Shown: piece after piece, positions 45,105 through 58,515 of the stretch
Numbering within the stretch: position 1 is the first letter of the stretch
Layout of the letters: each line of letters starts with the position of its first letter
Source of the DNA: Otatea glauca
Lineage: Eukaryota; Streptophyta; Magnoliopsida; Poales; Poaceae
Length of the DNA stretch: 64,000 nt
Reading direction: 5' to 3'
Assembly: GCA_036346275.1 (NCBI GenBank)
Contig: CM070730.1
Location: forward strand, 10,478,309 to 10,542,308
Program-made: the position numbers and the translations under genes
The notes under the pieces: generated by a model
The model's input: only the letters and a program-made list of their open reading frames with translations
Told to the model about the DNA's origin: nothing
Database searches by the model: none

Positions 45105-47014
45105 AGGAATATGGCGTTCATCATGCTTGCACCGAAGCTCTGTGTTTGCAAGTGGGAAAAAAATCAACACTTTTTTAGTTGGATTTTTTTCTTGTGTATC
45201 TTAGGTGAATGGTGAAATAGAAAAAAAAAACTCATCTGAAGATGCAGAATTATGCTCATTCGTAATATATCATATAATGATTGAACCTGTATTTGATAAT
45301 CGTGAAGACTAGAAATTTTCTTAGCTTAACCTTTCGCCATTACATCGTGGTGCATTTTGCTTGAGACTGATGAATCTGAAATGCATTTACATGTAAAGAT
45401 CCACAAAAAATGGGCATATGTTCTACCTGAAGCGTGAGGCGAAGTCGGGGAGGACGTGGATCCGGACTAGGCCAAGTGGACGGCGTGGCACGAGGATGAT
45501 GAGACACCAGGGAGGATGCGATCGACAGGGCGAATGTGGTCGACGGGGCGGCACCGGGGAGGATGCGGTCGACGGGGAGGACGAGGTCAATGGAGCGGAT
45601 GTGGTTGATGGGGCGGCGCCGGGGAGGATGCGTCGAAAGGGTGATGTCGGGTAGGATGCTGTCGGTGGACCGGTGGGGTGGGGAGGAGGTGGAGTTGCAC
45701 GGTGTGGGGGATGGGGAGCCACTGACAACAACAAGACCTAGGGTTCAAGCCGCGTGTACGTGAAGAGTGTGAGGGATGTGAGAGGAATGAGAGAAGCTGG
45801 AGGGTTAGAGGGCTCGGTCTGGTGTTTTGCCCAGTGGCATTTGCGAGTAATTACCCCCCAACATCAAGGACAATTGTGTATTTTGGTGATCAGCTCCAGG
45901 TGGGAGTGGGGAACCCCCACTCCGAAAATTTGTACTATAGATCACTCCAGATCTTCCTTGTTCTCACTCTAAAAATTTGTGGATTTAAGGATGTTTAGCA
46001 TAGCTCTACCTAACTCCCACTAAAAACTAAGAGTAGGAGTTGTGCCAAACAGACCTTAGATAAGCCAAAGCTTCACATAGGCAACGCAGGCAGACGGGCA
46101 GGTGCAAGTTGTAGTCGCGCACAGCCCCAAAAGGCCGCAAGGAAATGATTAGTGCCCCCCGCGATGCCGAAAATGGCGGATTGAAACGTGGCCACCGTCG
46201 TGATGGATGTCTCTACCGCATTCCACAGCGCAAACCCATGGCACTGGGCGCTTTCCACGGAGCTATTTCGCGGAGAACTCATATGAGTTTTGCGTGAAAA
46301 CGGTGTGATTTGGATGTGAATCTTGTAGAATTCCCATGATCTAAACAGGTCGAATAGGCTTTGATCGTGAGTGGTTTGGTCGTGTTAGATGAAGGAGTCT
46401 TCCCTTTCTTGGATTTGGATCTCACGTAAGGAAGATGAAATGTGAGGTTTTTGTCTTGACTGTCTCTAGTACTAGTAGCTGTGCTTTTTCCCTTGCTTGC
46501 TTGCACTCATCAGCTTGACACCCTTGTCATACTCAAAGACTCATTGTGTTGTGCAGGCCCCAACGGGCCACTGTTTTTTCAGATAACGAGTTCAGAAGCT
46601 CAGGATCAGATCCACTGTCCAAATCTTTCATAAAAATCTAGTATCAAAAGCGAAACCCACACTGCTGCTTTTTCAGGTCTACGAAGAACATCAGTAATAT
46701 TAATAAAACAGGCTCGTGAATAACGTGAACACATTTACCTTCCGTTGCCATTTCACCTGTACTAGAAGGCTGTAATTTTTCCATTGCTAGTGACAAAAAG
46801 TTTAAGAGGGAGAGGGAATTCAACTACGTACATTTTCGTAAGTGGATAATACATTTCCTTTGTATAGGATAAATAGGATTGTTACAAAGCACACGGTAAA
46901 AATATAGGATCAAAGGAATGGAGACAGGATTTTTACGTAGAAAATCTTTGCAGGAGAAAATCACGAGCACACACAGACAATATCATTATACGAAAATATG
47001 CTTACAATGAAGTT
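45105..47014. repeat. Segmental duplication, copy 1
   Basis: Direct repeat of 54401-57731. Matching parts are 45105-45305 with 54401-54608, and 45495-47014 with 56157-57731. The match crosses the right end of the Harbinger element and about 820 bp of flank, then runs into the first 135 bp of the LTR that begins at 57599 (here 46880-47014). Similarity is high (about 90% by eye). The segments between the matched parts differ (about 190 bp here, 1.5 kb in copy 2). Confidence 0.88.
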
Positions 47015-48715
47015 ACTAGTAGCAGCATGATGAGCCCTGTTGATTTACTAGTGTGTAAACCTTGGTGTGTGACACAGCAGTGTACTCATACTGAGCTTCG
47101 TAGGATAAGTACAACTGAGGCGAGTAGCATAATTGGATTCCTAGCCACAAGCTTGGGCATGTGTGATGTTTGCAGTGTAGTTACGGCCACTTTCGGTCAT
47201 GACACATTTACCAAACTGGACAAAAAGACACCCTACTTTCTGTTAGAACTAAATTGAGCACCACAATTTCTTCTAAAAAAAGAACGGAACAATTCTAGCA
47301 CAAATGCTTGCTGCTTCCTTAATATCTGTTCTGTGTGGTATGGTCCATTTGATAGTCTTCAGGTAAACAAGAGTCTCATCAGTGGGTCGCAGCCAGAGGC
47401 AGTGCTCTGTAGTGACCAAAATGAGGGAATCCCCTATATGTGCAAATATGGAGCCAAAGACTTCTACTACATATTAGGATACAAAAAATACTATTCTGAC
47501 CCCTTCAAATGCAAACCATCAACTTATTGTTGATGCTTAACCACCGTATGCCACCCTTCCCCCTTCTTAATTTTCTCCAAAGGATCACTGTTGTTTGCAG
47601 CTGACAAGCTCCATAAACTTAACACCACTTGATGTCCATGTCACCATGCCAAGCTATAAACCATTTTCACTAAACCCTGAATCTCAGACAAGCCCCCCAC
47701 CAACACAAGCCTCAAAAATCGAAACAGCCATAAGACAGCACATAACTATTTTATGATGATCCAAAACTTAGATTAATTCAACAATAGAATATTGTAGATA
47801 CTAGGTACAGTTCCAGTAATTAAAGGGACTCCAGGGAACTACTTATATGATTATATCCACTAACAAGCTTCAAATTCGCTCCAACTGGTATGTCACATGA
47901 CCCGAGTTACATGACATGGAGACAATGTAAACAGAACTCATGTTATTCAGTGAAAGGTTCAAATAATTCCTGCATCATCTCAATTTAATGATAAGATTAT
48001 AAGCATATGCCACTGTAAAAATATAAGTTCAAGTAATAAAATGATGGGCATATTTTATTTCTAAAAACTAGTGAACTGTCTTTCTGAGATCAACAATGGT
48101 AAGGCAGATTTTATCTGTGACAATAAAGCATTGATCACCTTACAGTTAAAACACTGAAAACTAAGCCCAACAGCATCAACTCAAAAAAACCATGCATAGT
48201 TGCATTATGACTTTGCACAGGCAGCGACAATTGATGCTAGAGCGAAGACTCGTTGATTACTGTTATACGGTATAGAAGTTGGTATGACACGGCTCTGCAT
48301 CAACTGGTCATGAACAAAGGCCTATTGCCAGTGATACGGACTCAGAGACACATAGATACATTCAAAATACTGCAGATATGATAATACTACAAATAAAAAT
48401 CACATGCTAATGTACAAGTAAAAAATAATCAGGTTTATTAATTCAGTAATCTAAAGAACAATACTTTTTAACGTGCTACACCGGATCAAGGTGATCACTT
48501 TCCAAAAAAAAAGAGGTAGCACAAGATAATAATCATATTTCATGAAAAGAAAGACGCATGTACTGTACCTTGTATGCAGGTAAACTCAACTACAATTGTT
48601 TTGCAATCATAGAATATACTCTTGGCAGTTAGAAAACAGTCATAAAAGAGGTTGTGTTCTTGTGAAAACAAAAACTCCACCGCCGCCAACTGAACGCCCC
48701 AGGAGCATATCACGG
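47015..48715. other. 3' flank of the jagunal-like gene, no gene recognised
   Basis: A plus-strand frame at 47333-47533 (66 codons) resembles nothing I know. The stretch may contain 3' UTR of the minus-strand gene. AT-rich. Confidence 0.35.
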
Positions 48716-51700
48716 TCAAGGTAAGATAGTATAATCCTCCAGGTGATCGTCTGACATCCAATTCAGTTTGAAACTTCTGAAACAAATGAAGCAAGAAATG
48801 AAGAAAGTAGACTGGAAAAACTACCTTTCAGGGCCACTGACAGGAACTTGAGCTCGGAAAGTTTTAAGGAACTGCAATATCTGCATCAACAGGTTCACTG
48901 CAATGAAACGCTTGCATGGGCTTTTTTTTCGAGAACACGCAAAACCTTTGCATGTCAGAACTCAGAACTACATCAAACATGGTGAAAGTGCAACATTGAT
49001 CCTACATATTAATATTACTTTTCACTTCATCCTTTTGTTTTGTGGGAAGAAAATAAAACAATAACATTTTATATACCGTGGTCTGTGACAACTAGCAGAT
49101 CTCAAAAACTAGCATAGCTGTATAATGCAAACAACTCGTATGGACTATAAAGGAAATAATTGTTTTTAATGAAAAAAAAGGAAAAAATATTGTAACCATG
49201 AGTCCATGACACCAAGGGAAATAAGTGTTACAAATATAGTCATATTCATATATCCTGCTATACCTGAAGACTCAAAAATGACTGAGGAAGTATAGCAGGA
49301 GCTATTAGTGCATGTAGCTGTTCACTAATCTTGATATTTTTGACTGCAACCAATTTAAAATGGATCATAACTAGCAACTGACACTAAAAACCAGTCACAG
49401 AAAAACAAGATAGAACACAGCAATAAAAAAAATAAAAAAAAAGAGACTAAATGGTAGCATAAAAACAAACTTCTCTGTAGAAGGCTTAGCATAATATGGT
49501 GTATAAAAACAGCAGAAAATAAAGAAATTTCAGTATTGCAAATGATTATTCCATGAGCAACAAAGTTCGAAATACAAAAATTGTGATAATGTTTTGTCAG
49601 AGATACTTCATCTGGTTATATTCCAGAATCATCTTTCATCGAACAGAATCATGGAGAATGCTACTGCTAAATGCTAGTGTGTCTCATGTACTACTCAGCA
49701 GCTGATACTTCATGCCATCTACCTACCGTTGCAAACCGAACATCTTGTCATAACTATCCTGCTTCTCCATCATGAATGCCAACCTTTTCTATTGCAACAC
49801 TTTCTCAAATAAGCAGGCTAACATATTTCTGAACAGGAATATTACCTCCTTGAACTGAAGAAAGATGTTGCGCTTAGACAAGACAACAAATTGTGCAGAA
49901 ACCATCAGTGTTGCACCTTCTTGCTCCTACAGAGATTACTAAAAGAATAAAAGAGCTAAACTAAATGAGAGTTAAAGACTGGAATGTAAACATGGTTCAT
50001 CAACATCATGCAAAGATTGGCTAACTATATCATGCGAAATATGTCAAATGAATGGATTAGACTTTTTTTTTGTCAAACGTCATTATAATACAAGACATGA
50101 AAAATAACACAATTCTGTAAAAGAAGAAATAACCCTATTTTTGAAAATAGGAAACAAATAAACATTTTGAACTAGTTTTCGAGCATATAAAAAGAAATAT
50201 AACAAAACATATTGCTCCTAAGCTATTTATTCTCACGAACTTCAAAAAAGTGGTGAGGTAAATATATTTTAAACGAAGTCATGTGAAAATCTAGTCGATT
50301 TATTCACTAAATCTTTATCGACGTCCTCATTCCAAATATGTGTCCAGGGGATCGGTATGAGACGGCTTCGTACGTTGCAAGGTTCAGGGAGAGTTGATCC
50401 TTAAACTAGAACATGTTGCACTCTTTTTTTTATGAGTTTTACATAAATGGTTTCTTATAGAAAGTTTTCAATGAAGCAACATTGAATGTGAACTTACGCC
50501 ATAAATTTTCTCCTTATATTTTTCTCATTGGGTTTCAGAAGAGTTGTAGATGGTATATAATTATGAGAACGAATTTCTCCTCATATTTTTCCACAGGGTT
50601 TTTGAAAGAATTTATCGAAACACATAAAGACTGTGTTATTCGCCCAAAGAGGAGTGTAAAGAGTTAAGTCGGTAATTAACTGCCAACTTTTATAATAAGT
50701 GTCTTTTGTTGAATGGGTATCTTTTAGACACCACCAACTTCCACTAGAATACTGGCATGAAGCAAGCAAGGAGGTGAAATGAAACAGAACTCTGGCCTTG
50801 AGTCGACTACTATCCAAGATCAACTCAAGTTTAACTGACACTAGAATACTGGCATGAAATAACCAATTACTAGATGTGCAGGTCTGAGTTAGCGTTGGTG
50901 GAATTATTAGGATTAAGTTATTTGCATAACGCTGTACTTGTCAGCTAGATCAGCCATGTGGACATGACATGGACAGTGGCGGCCACCTTTCACATGGATC
51001 ATGACAAAATCATTTACCTTTTCTTTCTTTTCTTTTTCTTTTTTAAAAAGAGGGACCTACCTACAGATATTTTTCCTCTACCAGACAGGCTTATATTTCT
51101 CCTCACCTGATTATAAAACTTTAAAATATAATGTTGTTTTGTACTTTATATGTAAGCTTATAGCGTTGCTCTATCATTCCTTAAAGCAGACTTTCCAACT
51201 TCTTCATAGCTGGATCATTTCAAAGAAACTGGCCCTCAATCTGTCCAGCTTATAGGAGGTGACAAACATTTCAGTAAATATGGACTCACACTCACTAGAC
51301 TAATACATTCCGCATCAGAAATATTTTTGGATTCTTTTGTGTTGAGTACATACCTGACCAAAAGTTATTTGCACTAGATATGCCGCCAAAGATGAAACCA
51401 CCGCTCAATACATTCAGCAGTAACACAGAGCCAGGTCCAAATTTGCATGTATGGGACATTATAATTTGCTAGACAGTTCAAATTTAAATCCTAATTTCTT
51501 GTTTGAACCTGCCAAATCATGATGCTTACTTCTACATTTCTTTTGAGGAGAATTTGAACACGCACGAGGAATACTAACCACAGCCAGCAGTAATGACTTC
51601 AAGGACATGACAACATGTCCACAAATTAGATGGAACAATATAATGGCTCCAGGAATATCTAAGGGGAAAGACTAAGGTTGGTGATATAATGTGCAAGAGT

Positions 51701-53683
51701 GCATGTACATGCATGTTTTCAGCTCATGCATCTAGTTTGAAAATAAGTATGATAGATAACCCTAAGAATATGAAAACTAAGTCATGAAATGGAACTTTAA
51801 CTAGGGGTTATCCACCTCTTGAGTTTTTTTGCAAAAAAGTACCCTTTGTAAAATTATAATTCAGTTACGTGTTAGCTCAGTTCATTACTGCAACACTCAG
51901 CTTGACTTTGTTTCTCACATAGGTCATGTACTGCATTGACAGGACTTAGGCCAGAGCAATAACATATGTAATTGCTGCTTAAATCAAACCTCTAGAAACT
52001 ACATCATCTAAATAAAGTAAGTCTTAACGAGACAGGTTGGTTTGTCTTTGTCAATGAAATTGAAGAAGATTTAGCTCATGCTTTTACTTGGATAGCGAAA
52101 AAGGCACAATTTTTTTTAAAAAAAAAACTTGCATGAGATAAAACATCATACACATCACTCGCAAAAACATTTAGGTTCTACATTTCATAATCCAAACCTT
52201 CAAGAACAACTCTGACCGAATCATGCACGTGACAGAGAATGCAACGGCAATTGATGACAAGCTTGTGTACAGCCGAAGCAGCACAGCCATAGTCCTCCTC
52301 CGACCTGTGGAACACCAAAGCACAGCCACAGCACCAAATAACAACATCAGCTCGAATACAATCAACATTTTTCTTGAAGAATCAATGGTGGGTTTTGCCC
52401 AGCTGAACTACAATCAACAATCTGACAAAGTGCAATAATTGATAGAACGACACTGGAAAAAGGATGTCCATTGTAAAAACATGGATGGAAGTGTAGAAGA
52501 CTATCTCTTCAGATGAGCTCTGACCAAGTACATTTGCAATCTGGTGGGGGTAACATTTGGGATAATATCTTGACCACCCTTCCATATGTTGAGAGATTGG
52601 TTGAGGATGTTCAAGAAAAAAAGATCAGAAGATAGTTTTTATGGACATTGCTGCATTTTGCAGGTCGGTGTGGAAGACTCGTAACAATGTGTTTGAATCG
52701 TAATAAAGTGCAATAATTGATAACAACATCCTTGCTGATCCTAACATGATGTCTTCGAATCGTGCAAGTGGGTGCACTACTAGACAGTGGTTCATGCTGT
52801 GGATGTTAATAAGTAGACCAGCTTGCTGGCTCTAGCTAACCAAAGCTGAAGTGCTAAAACAGATCTTGAGGAGAATCGAAATGTTGAACAATCCTCCCTT
52901 AGTTCGCTAGTCTCCTACACAAAGAACTGTGGTGACCTGTGACCAGTGCTGGCGATGCTTTCTCATGTGGTGACCTGTGACCAGAGTTGGCAATGTTTTC
53001 TCTGGACCTTTGCCTATACTGTTTTCCTATTCCCCTGTACCTGTAATTGTGATTTTCACTTTTTCTAATTCAGTGCCATAAATTCTTTTATTGAACTCTT
53101 AACACTTGTAATACCTTATTGCGATTTCTTTACAGGAAACCAGGCTTAGATCTAGATTCTTTTTCTTGAAAAAAAGAAAGAAAAACAAGCGTGCAATCAG
53201 AACAATTGAGATCAATCAGAAACATCACCTAATTCCCCCAAAACAATAGCCAGCAGTCCGGTGACCACCGACAGCATGGCGAACTTGTTTGCCTCTGCCC
53301 CCTTTGACAGAGAGAACAACAGCAGCGCGCCCCCGACAACTTGGTGCAGCATCTACAGAAAGCAAACCATAAGTACTTATTAGATCAAGAACAGCAATGA
53401 CTACAATGTGCGGGAGAGTTGAGCTGCGCGCACGAGTGAGAGTGCGCCGGTACCTGCACGAGGATGAGGCGGGCAAGGCGGGATCTGCCCTCGGCTACCC
53501 TTTGGTACCCTACAATGGTTTGCAAGAATAGGGGAGTGGTAAACTCACGTGGCGGCGAATGAGAAGAGAGGGTTTAGGGGTTTTGAGTGGTGGGTGCTTA
53601 CGGGAGTCGACGACCATGCGGTAGGAGAAGTCGGAGCCGTCCGTGCCAGAGGGCCGGCCCGAGGCGCCGCGCCGCTGTTGCAT
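48716..53683 (-). CDS. Jagunal-like ER membrane protein
   Basis: Jagunal proteins are small ER membrane proteins needed for ER organisation and secretion. Exons 1-4 are firm: 53602-53683 (MQQRRGASGRPSGTDGSDFS, the family signature), 53454-53509 (RYQRVAEGRSRLARLILVQ), 53229-53352 (two hydrophobic stretches, GGALLLFSLSKG and LLAIVLGELG) and 52198-52304 (AVLLRLYTSLSSIAVAFSV, a third). All join in phase at GT-AG sites. Three further exons can be joined in phase: 49846-49926, 48825-48880 and 48716-48776, ending ...HLEDYTILP and TGA, total 188 aa, a plausible length. I do not recognise their protein as the usual jagunal C-terminus, which should have another membrane helix, so they may be an alternative or acquired end. 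A Copia fragment lies in intron 4. Confidence 0.75.
50276..50660 (+). mobile_element. Copia fragment (end of RNase H plus 3' region)
   Basis: Encodes SCENLVDLFTKSLSTSSF followed by a GIGMRRLR-like segment, matching the C-terminus of Copia RNase H as in the element at 12360-12460. The downstream noncoding part resembles that element too (actctttttt, agttttcaatgaagcaac, then attgggttt). It has no LTR, is on the opposite strand to the host gene and lies in its fourth intron. Confidence 0.75.
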
Positions 53684-54400
53684 CAGGACTGTCGGCGAGG
53701 AGGCTTGGCCCGGCGCTAGTTCTCGCTCGATCGTAGGGGCTCGCGGGTAGGCCTGGGCAGTTTATTCGGTTTTATAAAAAATTGGTTTTTGAGAACTGAA
53801 ACCGAACCGAATTAACCGAACAAATTCGGTTCGGTTAATTCGGTTAACCGAACTTCATATGCATGTTTGCCACATTAATCATTCAGAATTTGATACAGAT
53901 CAGCTTTTATCTCTTAGCAAACATACTTCAAAGTACTTTAATTAATAACAAATGTTGTAACCACTCTAAATATGGAAAACCCATTGAAATTTATGAGGGG
54001 AAAAAAGAAATTAGCAAACATACTTCAAAGTACTTCAGGTACATCAAAGTTATTAGCACTTCAGGTACAAGCAATTCAGGATCTTATTAGCACCGGCCTT
54101 CTGAATTGCTATTACTCACAAGCAATTCATCTTATTCTCATAAATCAAACTTCTGAATGGATGAATTATCAAAATGCTAATAAATCTAAGCAATTCATCT
54201 CATGTATTATCATAAAGATCTGAATTGCTAGTACTAACAAGCAATCCAAGCAAGTTAGCACCGGATTCTTCAGGTTACAAATAATGGATCATTCATTTCG
54301 ATTATAAACTAGCACCAGCACTTCTGATTTGGGGGAGAAATTCAACAGATCTGAAGCAATGTCTGAAGATCATGCAGATCTGAAGCAATGTCTGAAGATC
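53684..54400. other. Jagunal-like gene promoter region and hAT-like debris
   Basis: Upstream of the ATG at 53683. From about 53752 taggcctgggcagtttattc resembles a hAT left end followed by ttcggttaattcgg repeats, but no matching right end was found. The motif agcaaacatacttcaaagta occurs at 53918 and 54012, and a 28-bp unit with ctgaagcaatgtctgaagat is tandemly repeated at about 54350-54400. Confidence 0.4.
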
Positions 54401-54608
54401 AGGAATATGGCGTTCATCATGCTTGCACTGAAGCTCTGTGTTTGCAAGTGGGAAAAAAATCAACACTCTTTTAGTTGGATTTTTTTTTCTTGAGTGTATC
54501 TTAGGTGAATGGTGAAATAGAAAGAAAAAAAACTCATCTGAAGATGCAGAATTATGCTCATTCGGAATATATCATATAATGATTGAACCTGTATTTGATA
54601 CTGTGAAG

Positions 54609-55850
54609 TAGGGGTGAAAACGGATCGGATACGGGCAGATATTGCTCTTCCCGTATCCTAACCCATATTTTTTTCCCGGATTCGGAACTGGATACGGGCT
54701 AGCGGGATCCGGATACGGACACGGGTTGGATATGTGACGGATTCGGATCAAAAACGGATAAAGATATACGGATAATTAGTAGTATAAGTGTTAGTGTATC
54801 TACTGTAGTTCACAGGATGGTTCAAGTTCTTAAGTTTGCTAGTTATCGACTGTGGTATGCCAGCCCTGTGTATGTGTGACTGTTGTTTCTTTAGTTATGT
54901 AGCATCCACAAGCAAAAGAGGAACCAAAAACCTCAATTCTCCATTCTATTCAAACTTAAATTTTGTTTCTCCATGTCATCAATAATAATGTCTTGCATGT
55001 TTATTGCCACACGAAAAGAAAATTTTGATTTAGTAATGTTTCATTGACAGTACAACCCCCTCCAGCAAAAAGTAGATCATGTTCCTATTGACATCAGCGC
55101 TTTCAAATGAAAATTAATCTTTACTCAGAAACCAAAGAAGTAACTCCCCACTGCCCTTGCGATTGACTCCGAACACCTCAAGGAAGGATTCAGTACAACG
55201 AGATGGCAAAAGCAATGATGTCCTGACCGATTCCGAGCTGGGATCAGAGTTCGAGTCTAGAACTGAAGACAACAACATGCATGAATTATCTATCAGAGGC
55301 TATCAACATGGACAAGATGTCTAATTATCCTTCCTCATGCCTTTCATGCCTAACAGTACAAGACCATAGAATACTAGAGGTTTCAGATTTCAGGTGTAGT
55401 CGATTAGTTTCGCTACAAAGAATTAAAAAACAAGATGCATGAACTCCATGGCCATATATGCCAGTGTGCTAAAGCATAGCGCTCCTCCTCCAGCTTTATA
55501 AATTCACACTTGTTCACTGTTGGTCTACAATTTATTAGCTACCAGATGAGCATACACAACTGAAATATACATCTGAGTTAACGCAAGCTGAAGATTACTA
55601 TGAGTTCAGTTCGTCCCTGAAAAAAAGGAGGCTACTCCATTATGCACTCTGTTACGAAGCTCTACATCTAACATATCGCTACTGATCCTCACGACATACT
55701 CCAAGATCTTTACTGTGTTGACAATACATTGCTTCCCATTGATGCTTTAACCCAGATCTATATTGTTGGATGGCATACTCCATTGATGCTTCCCATTGAC
55801 ATACCCCGAGATCTTGTTGGATGAAACAACTGAAAAAATTACCTGCTGGG
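54609..55850. other. Copy-2-specific DNA starting with a hAT-like end
   Basis: taggggtgaaaacggatcgg at 54609 looks like a hAT left terminus followed by cggatacggg repeats. No matching right end or TSD was found. The rest is AT-rich with no gene. Confidence 0.35.
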
Positions 55851-55854
55851 GGAG

Positions 55855-56160
55855 GAAGACTCGCCGCCAGGGAGAGATGCCGCCGAGGGAGGGGTAGTGC
55901 TAGCCAGGGGGAGGGGGAGCACCGGCTGTGGGGAGCCGGAGTCGCCGCTGGTGGAGGGGAGACGCCGCCGGGGAGAGACGCCGCCGGGGAAGGGGAAGAG
56001 CTGGCCAGTGGGAGGGGGAGCGTCGGCCGTTGGGAGCCGGAGTCGCCGCTGGGAGAGGGGGAGATGCCGCCGGGGAGGGGAGCCGGAGTCACCGCTGGGG
56101 GAGCACCGACCTGGGGGAGGGGAAGTCGCCGCTGGGGACCGCCGGCCGGGGGTAGGGGGA
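55855..56160. repeat. GC-rich minisatellite-like block
   Basis: Irregular tandem units containing gagccggagtcgccgctgg and gagatgccgccgggga. Open frames on both strands here are by-products of the repeat. Confidence 0.65.
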
Positions 56161-57774
56161 TGATGAGACACCGGGGAGGATGCGGTTGACGGGGAGGATG
56201 CGATCGACGGGGCGAATGTGGTCGACGGGGCGGCACTGCGGAGGATGCGGTCGACGGGGAGGACGAGGTCGACGGAGCGGAAGTGGTCGATGGGGCGGCG
56301 CCGGGGAGGATACGGTCGACAGGGTGACGCCGGGTAGGATGCGGTCGGCGGGCTAGCGGGGTGGGGAGGAGGTGGAGTTGCACGGTGTGGGGGGTGGGGA
56401 GCCGCCGACACCGACAAGACCTAGGGTTCGAGCCGCGGGTGCTGAAGAGTGTTGAGGGGTGGGAGAGGAATGAGAGACGCTAGAGGGTTGGGGGGCTCGG
56501 TTTGGGGTTTTGCCCGGTGGCATTTGCGACCTAACTTACAGGGCAATTGTGTATTTTGGTGGTCAGCTCTGGGGAGTGGAGAAATCTCTACTCCGAAAAT
56601 TTGTACTATAGATCACTCCAGATCTTTCTATTTCTCCACTCTGAAAATTTGTACTATAGATCACTCCAGATCTTCCTTGCTCTCACTCTAAAAATTTCTA
56701 GAGTTAAGGGTATTTAGTACAACTCCACCTAACTCCCACTAAAAACTAAGAGTAGGAGCTGTGCCAAACAGACCTTAGATAAGCCAAAGCTTCACATAGG
56801 CAGCGCATGCAGACGGGTAGGTGCAAGTTGCAGTCGCGCACAACCCCAAAAGGCCGCGAGGAAATGATTAGTGTCCCCCGCGATGTCGAAAATGGCGGAT
56901 TTAGACGTAGCCACCGTCGTGATAGATGCCTCTACCACATTCCACAGCGCAAACCTGCGGCACTGGGCGCTTGCCACAGAGCTATTTCGCGTAGAACTCA
57001 TATGAGTTTTGCGTGAAAACGATGTGATTTGGATGTGAATCTTGTAGAATTCCCGTGATCTAAACGAGGTCGAATAGGCTTTGATCGTGAGTGGTTTGGT
57101 TGTGTTAGATGAAAGGAGTCTTCCCTTTGTTGGATTTGGATCTCACGTAAGGAAGATGAAATGTGACGTTTTTGTCCTGCTGTCGCTAGTACTAGTAGCT
57201 GTGCTTTTTCCCTTGCTTGCACTCATCAGCTTGACGCCCTTGTCATACTCAAAGCCTCAATGTGTTGTGCAGGCCCCAACGGGCCACTGTTTTTTTTCAG
57301 ATAACGAGTTCGAAAGCTCAGGAGCAGATCCACTCTCCAAATCTTTTATAAAAATCTAATATCAAAAGCGAAACCCACACTACTGCTTTTGCAGGTCTAC
57401 AAAGATCATCAGTGATATTAATAAAACAGGCTCATGAATAACGTGAACACATTTTACCTTCCATTGCCATTTCACCTGTACTAGAAGGCTGTTCCTTTTC
57501 CATTGCTAGTGACAAAAAGGTTAAGAGGGAGAGAGAATTCAACTACGTACATTTTTGTAAGTGGATAATACATTTCCTTTGTATAGGATAAATAGGATTG
57601 TTACAAAACACACGGTAAAAATATAGGATCAAAGGAATGGAGACAGGATTTTTACGTAGAAAACCTTTGCGGGAGAATCACGAGCACACACAGACAATAT
57701 CATTATACGAAAAGATGCTTACAATGAAGTTCTAACTCTTCCTATGGACTACAAGGATATATTTATAGTGGAAC

Positions 57775-58515
57775 TGATGAGATCATGCTGGCCCAGCAAG
57801 CCATGCTTCTATCTCAAGCCAAGACAAGGGCCCAACAATTTCTGATACTCCAATCCCAGCCCGAGATCAAGCCTAATTCGTTCACGAGTCCAGTTCGGCC
57901 CCCAGAACAGCACGTCAATAAAACAACCATATCTAAGTCATACGGAGTCCAATTGAGGCGTTCTTGGACTCTACGGAGAAGCCCACGATGAGAACTTTCC
58001 AACGAAAGTGGTTTCAGGTCCAAACCCCTTCTGGATCAACGGGAATCGTCAAAACAATATGACAAACAGAATCTGTCAGGTGCTGCGCCACCTCCACTTG
58101 GGCCTAAAGGCCTTGTACGACCTAGGGTTTCACGGCCACCCCCTTGGCCACCTCCCTTGCCCTATTACTCATATATATTCAGTAGTCGTCGCTAGAACAG
58201 ATGGGTTTTGCTTAGATTACAACTAGACACTGTCAGTTTTTCGCCGTTTATCGGTTTGTGGAACCCTTACTCGTGTGCTTAATATTATTCGCAATTTCAG
58301 ATTGCATCTTCTACGTTCTTGCTTGTGTTCTCGATTCGTATGCAGGGATAAGCCTTCTTGGCGAGGTCAACCATGTTTGTGCGTGGTTGATAACCAAAGG
58401 AGCCGTGGTGTAGCGATTGTGGGTTCGAATCGCTCGATTAGCCGGATCGTCAACGCCGAGTTCTCCACCAATCTACTTACCAAGACTTCGGAAGATCGGG
58501 CCACCGCTCCCATCA
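57775..58515 (+). repeat. 5' LTR of the Gypsy-type element
   Basis: 741 bp. It contains tcatatatattcag near 58168 as a possible TATA region, and near 58400-58445 agccgtggtgtagcgatt followed by gggttcgaatcgc, which resembles a tRNA-type B box. Confidence 0.88.

Larger units (their letters stand above)
40939..46055 (-). mobile_element. PIF/Harbinger DNA transposon, 5.1 kb, with both genes decayed
   Basis: The left end acctatttagcacagctcc and the complement of the right end, ggtctgtttggcacaactcc, form the TIR. Flanking triplets are cta and tta, near the TTA/TAA preference. It carries the two genes typical of the superfamily, a DDE transposase (41713-43011) and a Myb/SANT-like protein (43203-44112), both on the minus strand. 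The right noncoding arm (45105-46055) is copied in the duplication at 54401. Ends may be off by 1-2 bases. Confidence 0.82.
54401..57731. repeat. Segmental duplication, copy 2
   Basis: Direct repeat of 45105-47014. It contains only the right noncoding arm of the Harbinger element but reaches the complete LTR beginning at 57599. Copy 1 has the complete Harbinger element but a cut LTR. The 54609-56156 part has no match in copy 1. Confidence 0.88.

Noticed and set aside
51350..51440. Possible extra jagunal exon (minus strand, hydrophobic, good donor)
   Set aside because: No 3' splice site before it in the needed frame.
55839..56417. Long Ser/Pro frames on the minus strand
   Set aside because: By-products of the GC-rich minisatellite-like block and Harbinger arm.
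58411..58446. Possible tRNA gene
   Set aside because: Only the B-box-like part is convincing; no cloverleaf could be built and it lies in an LTR.
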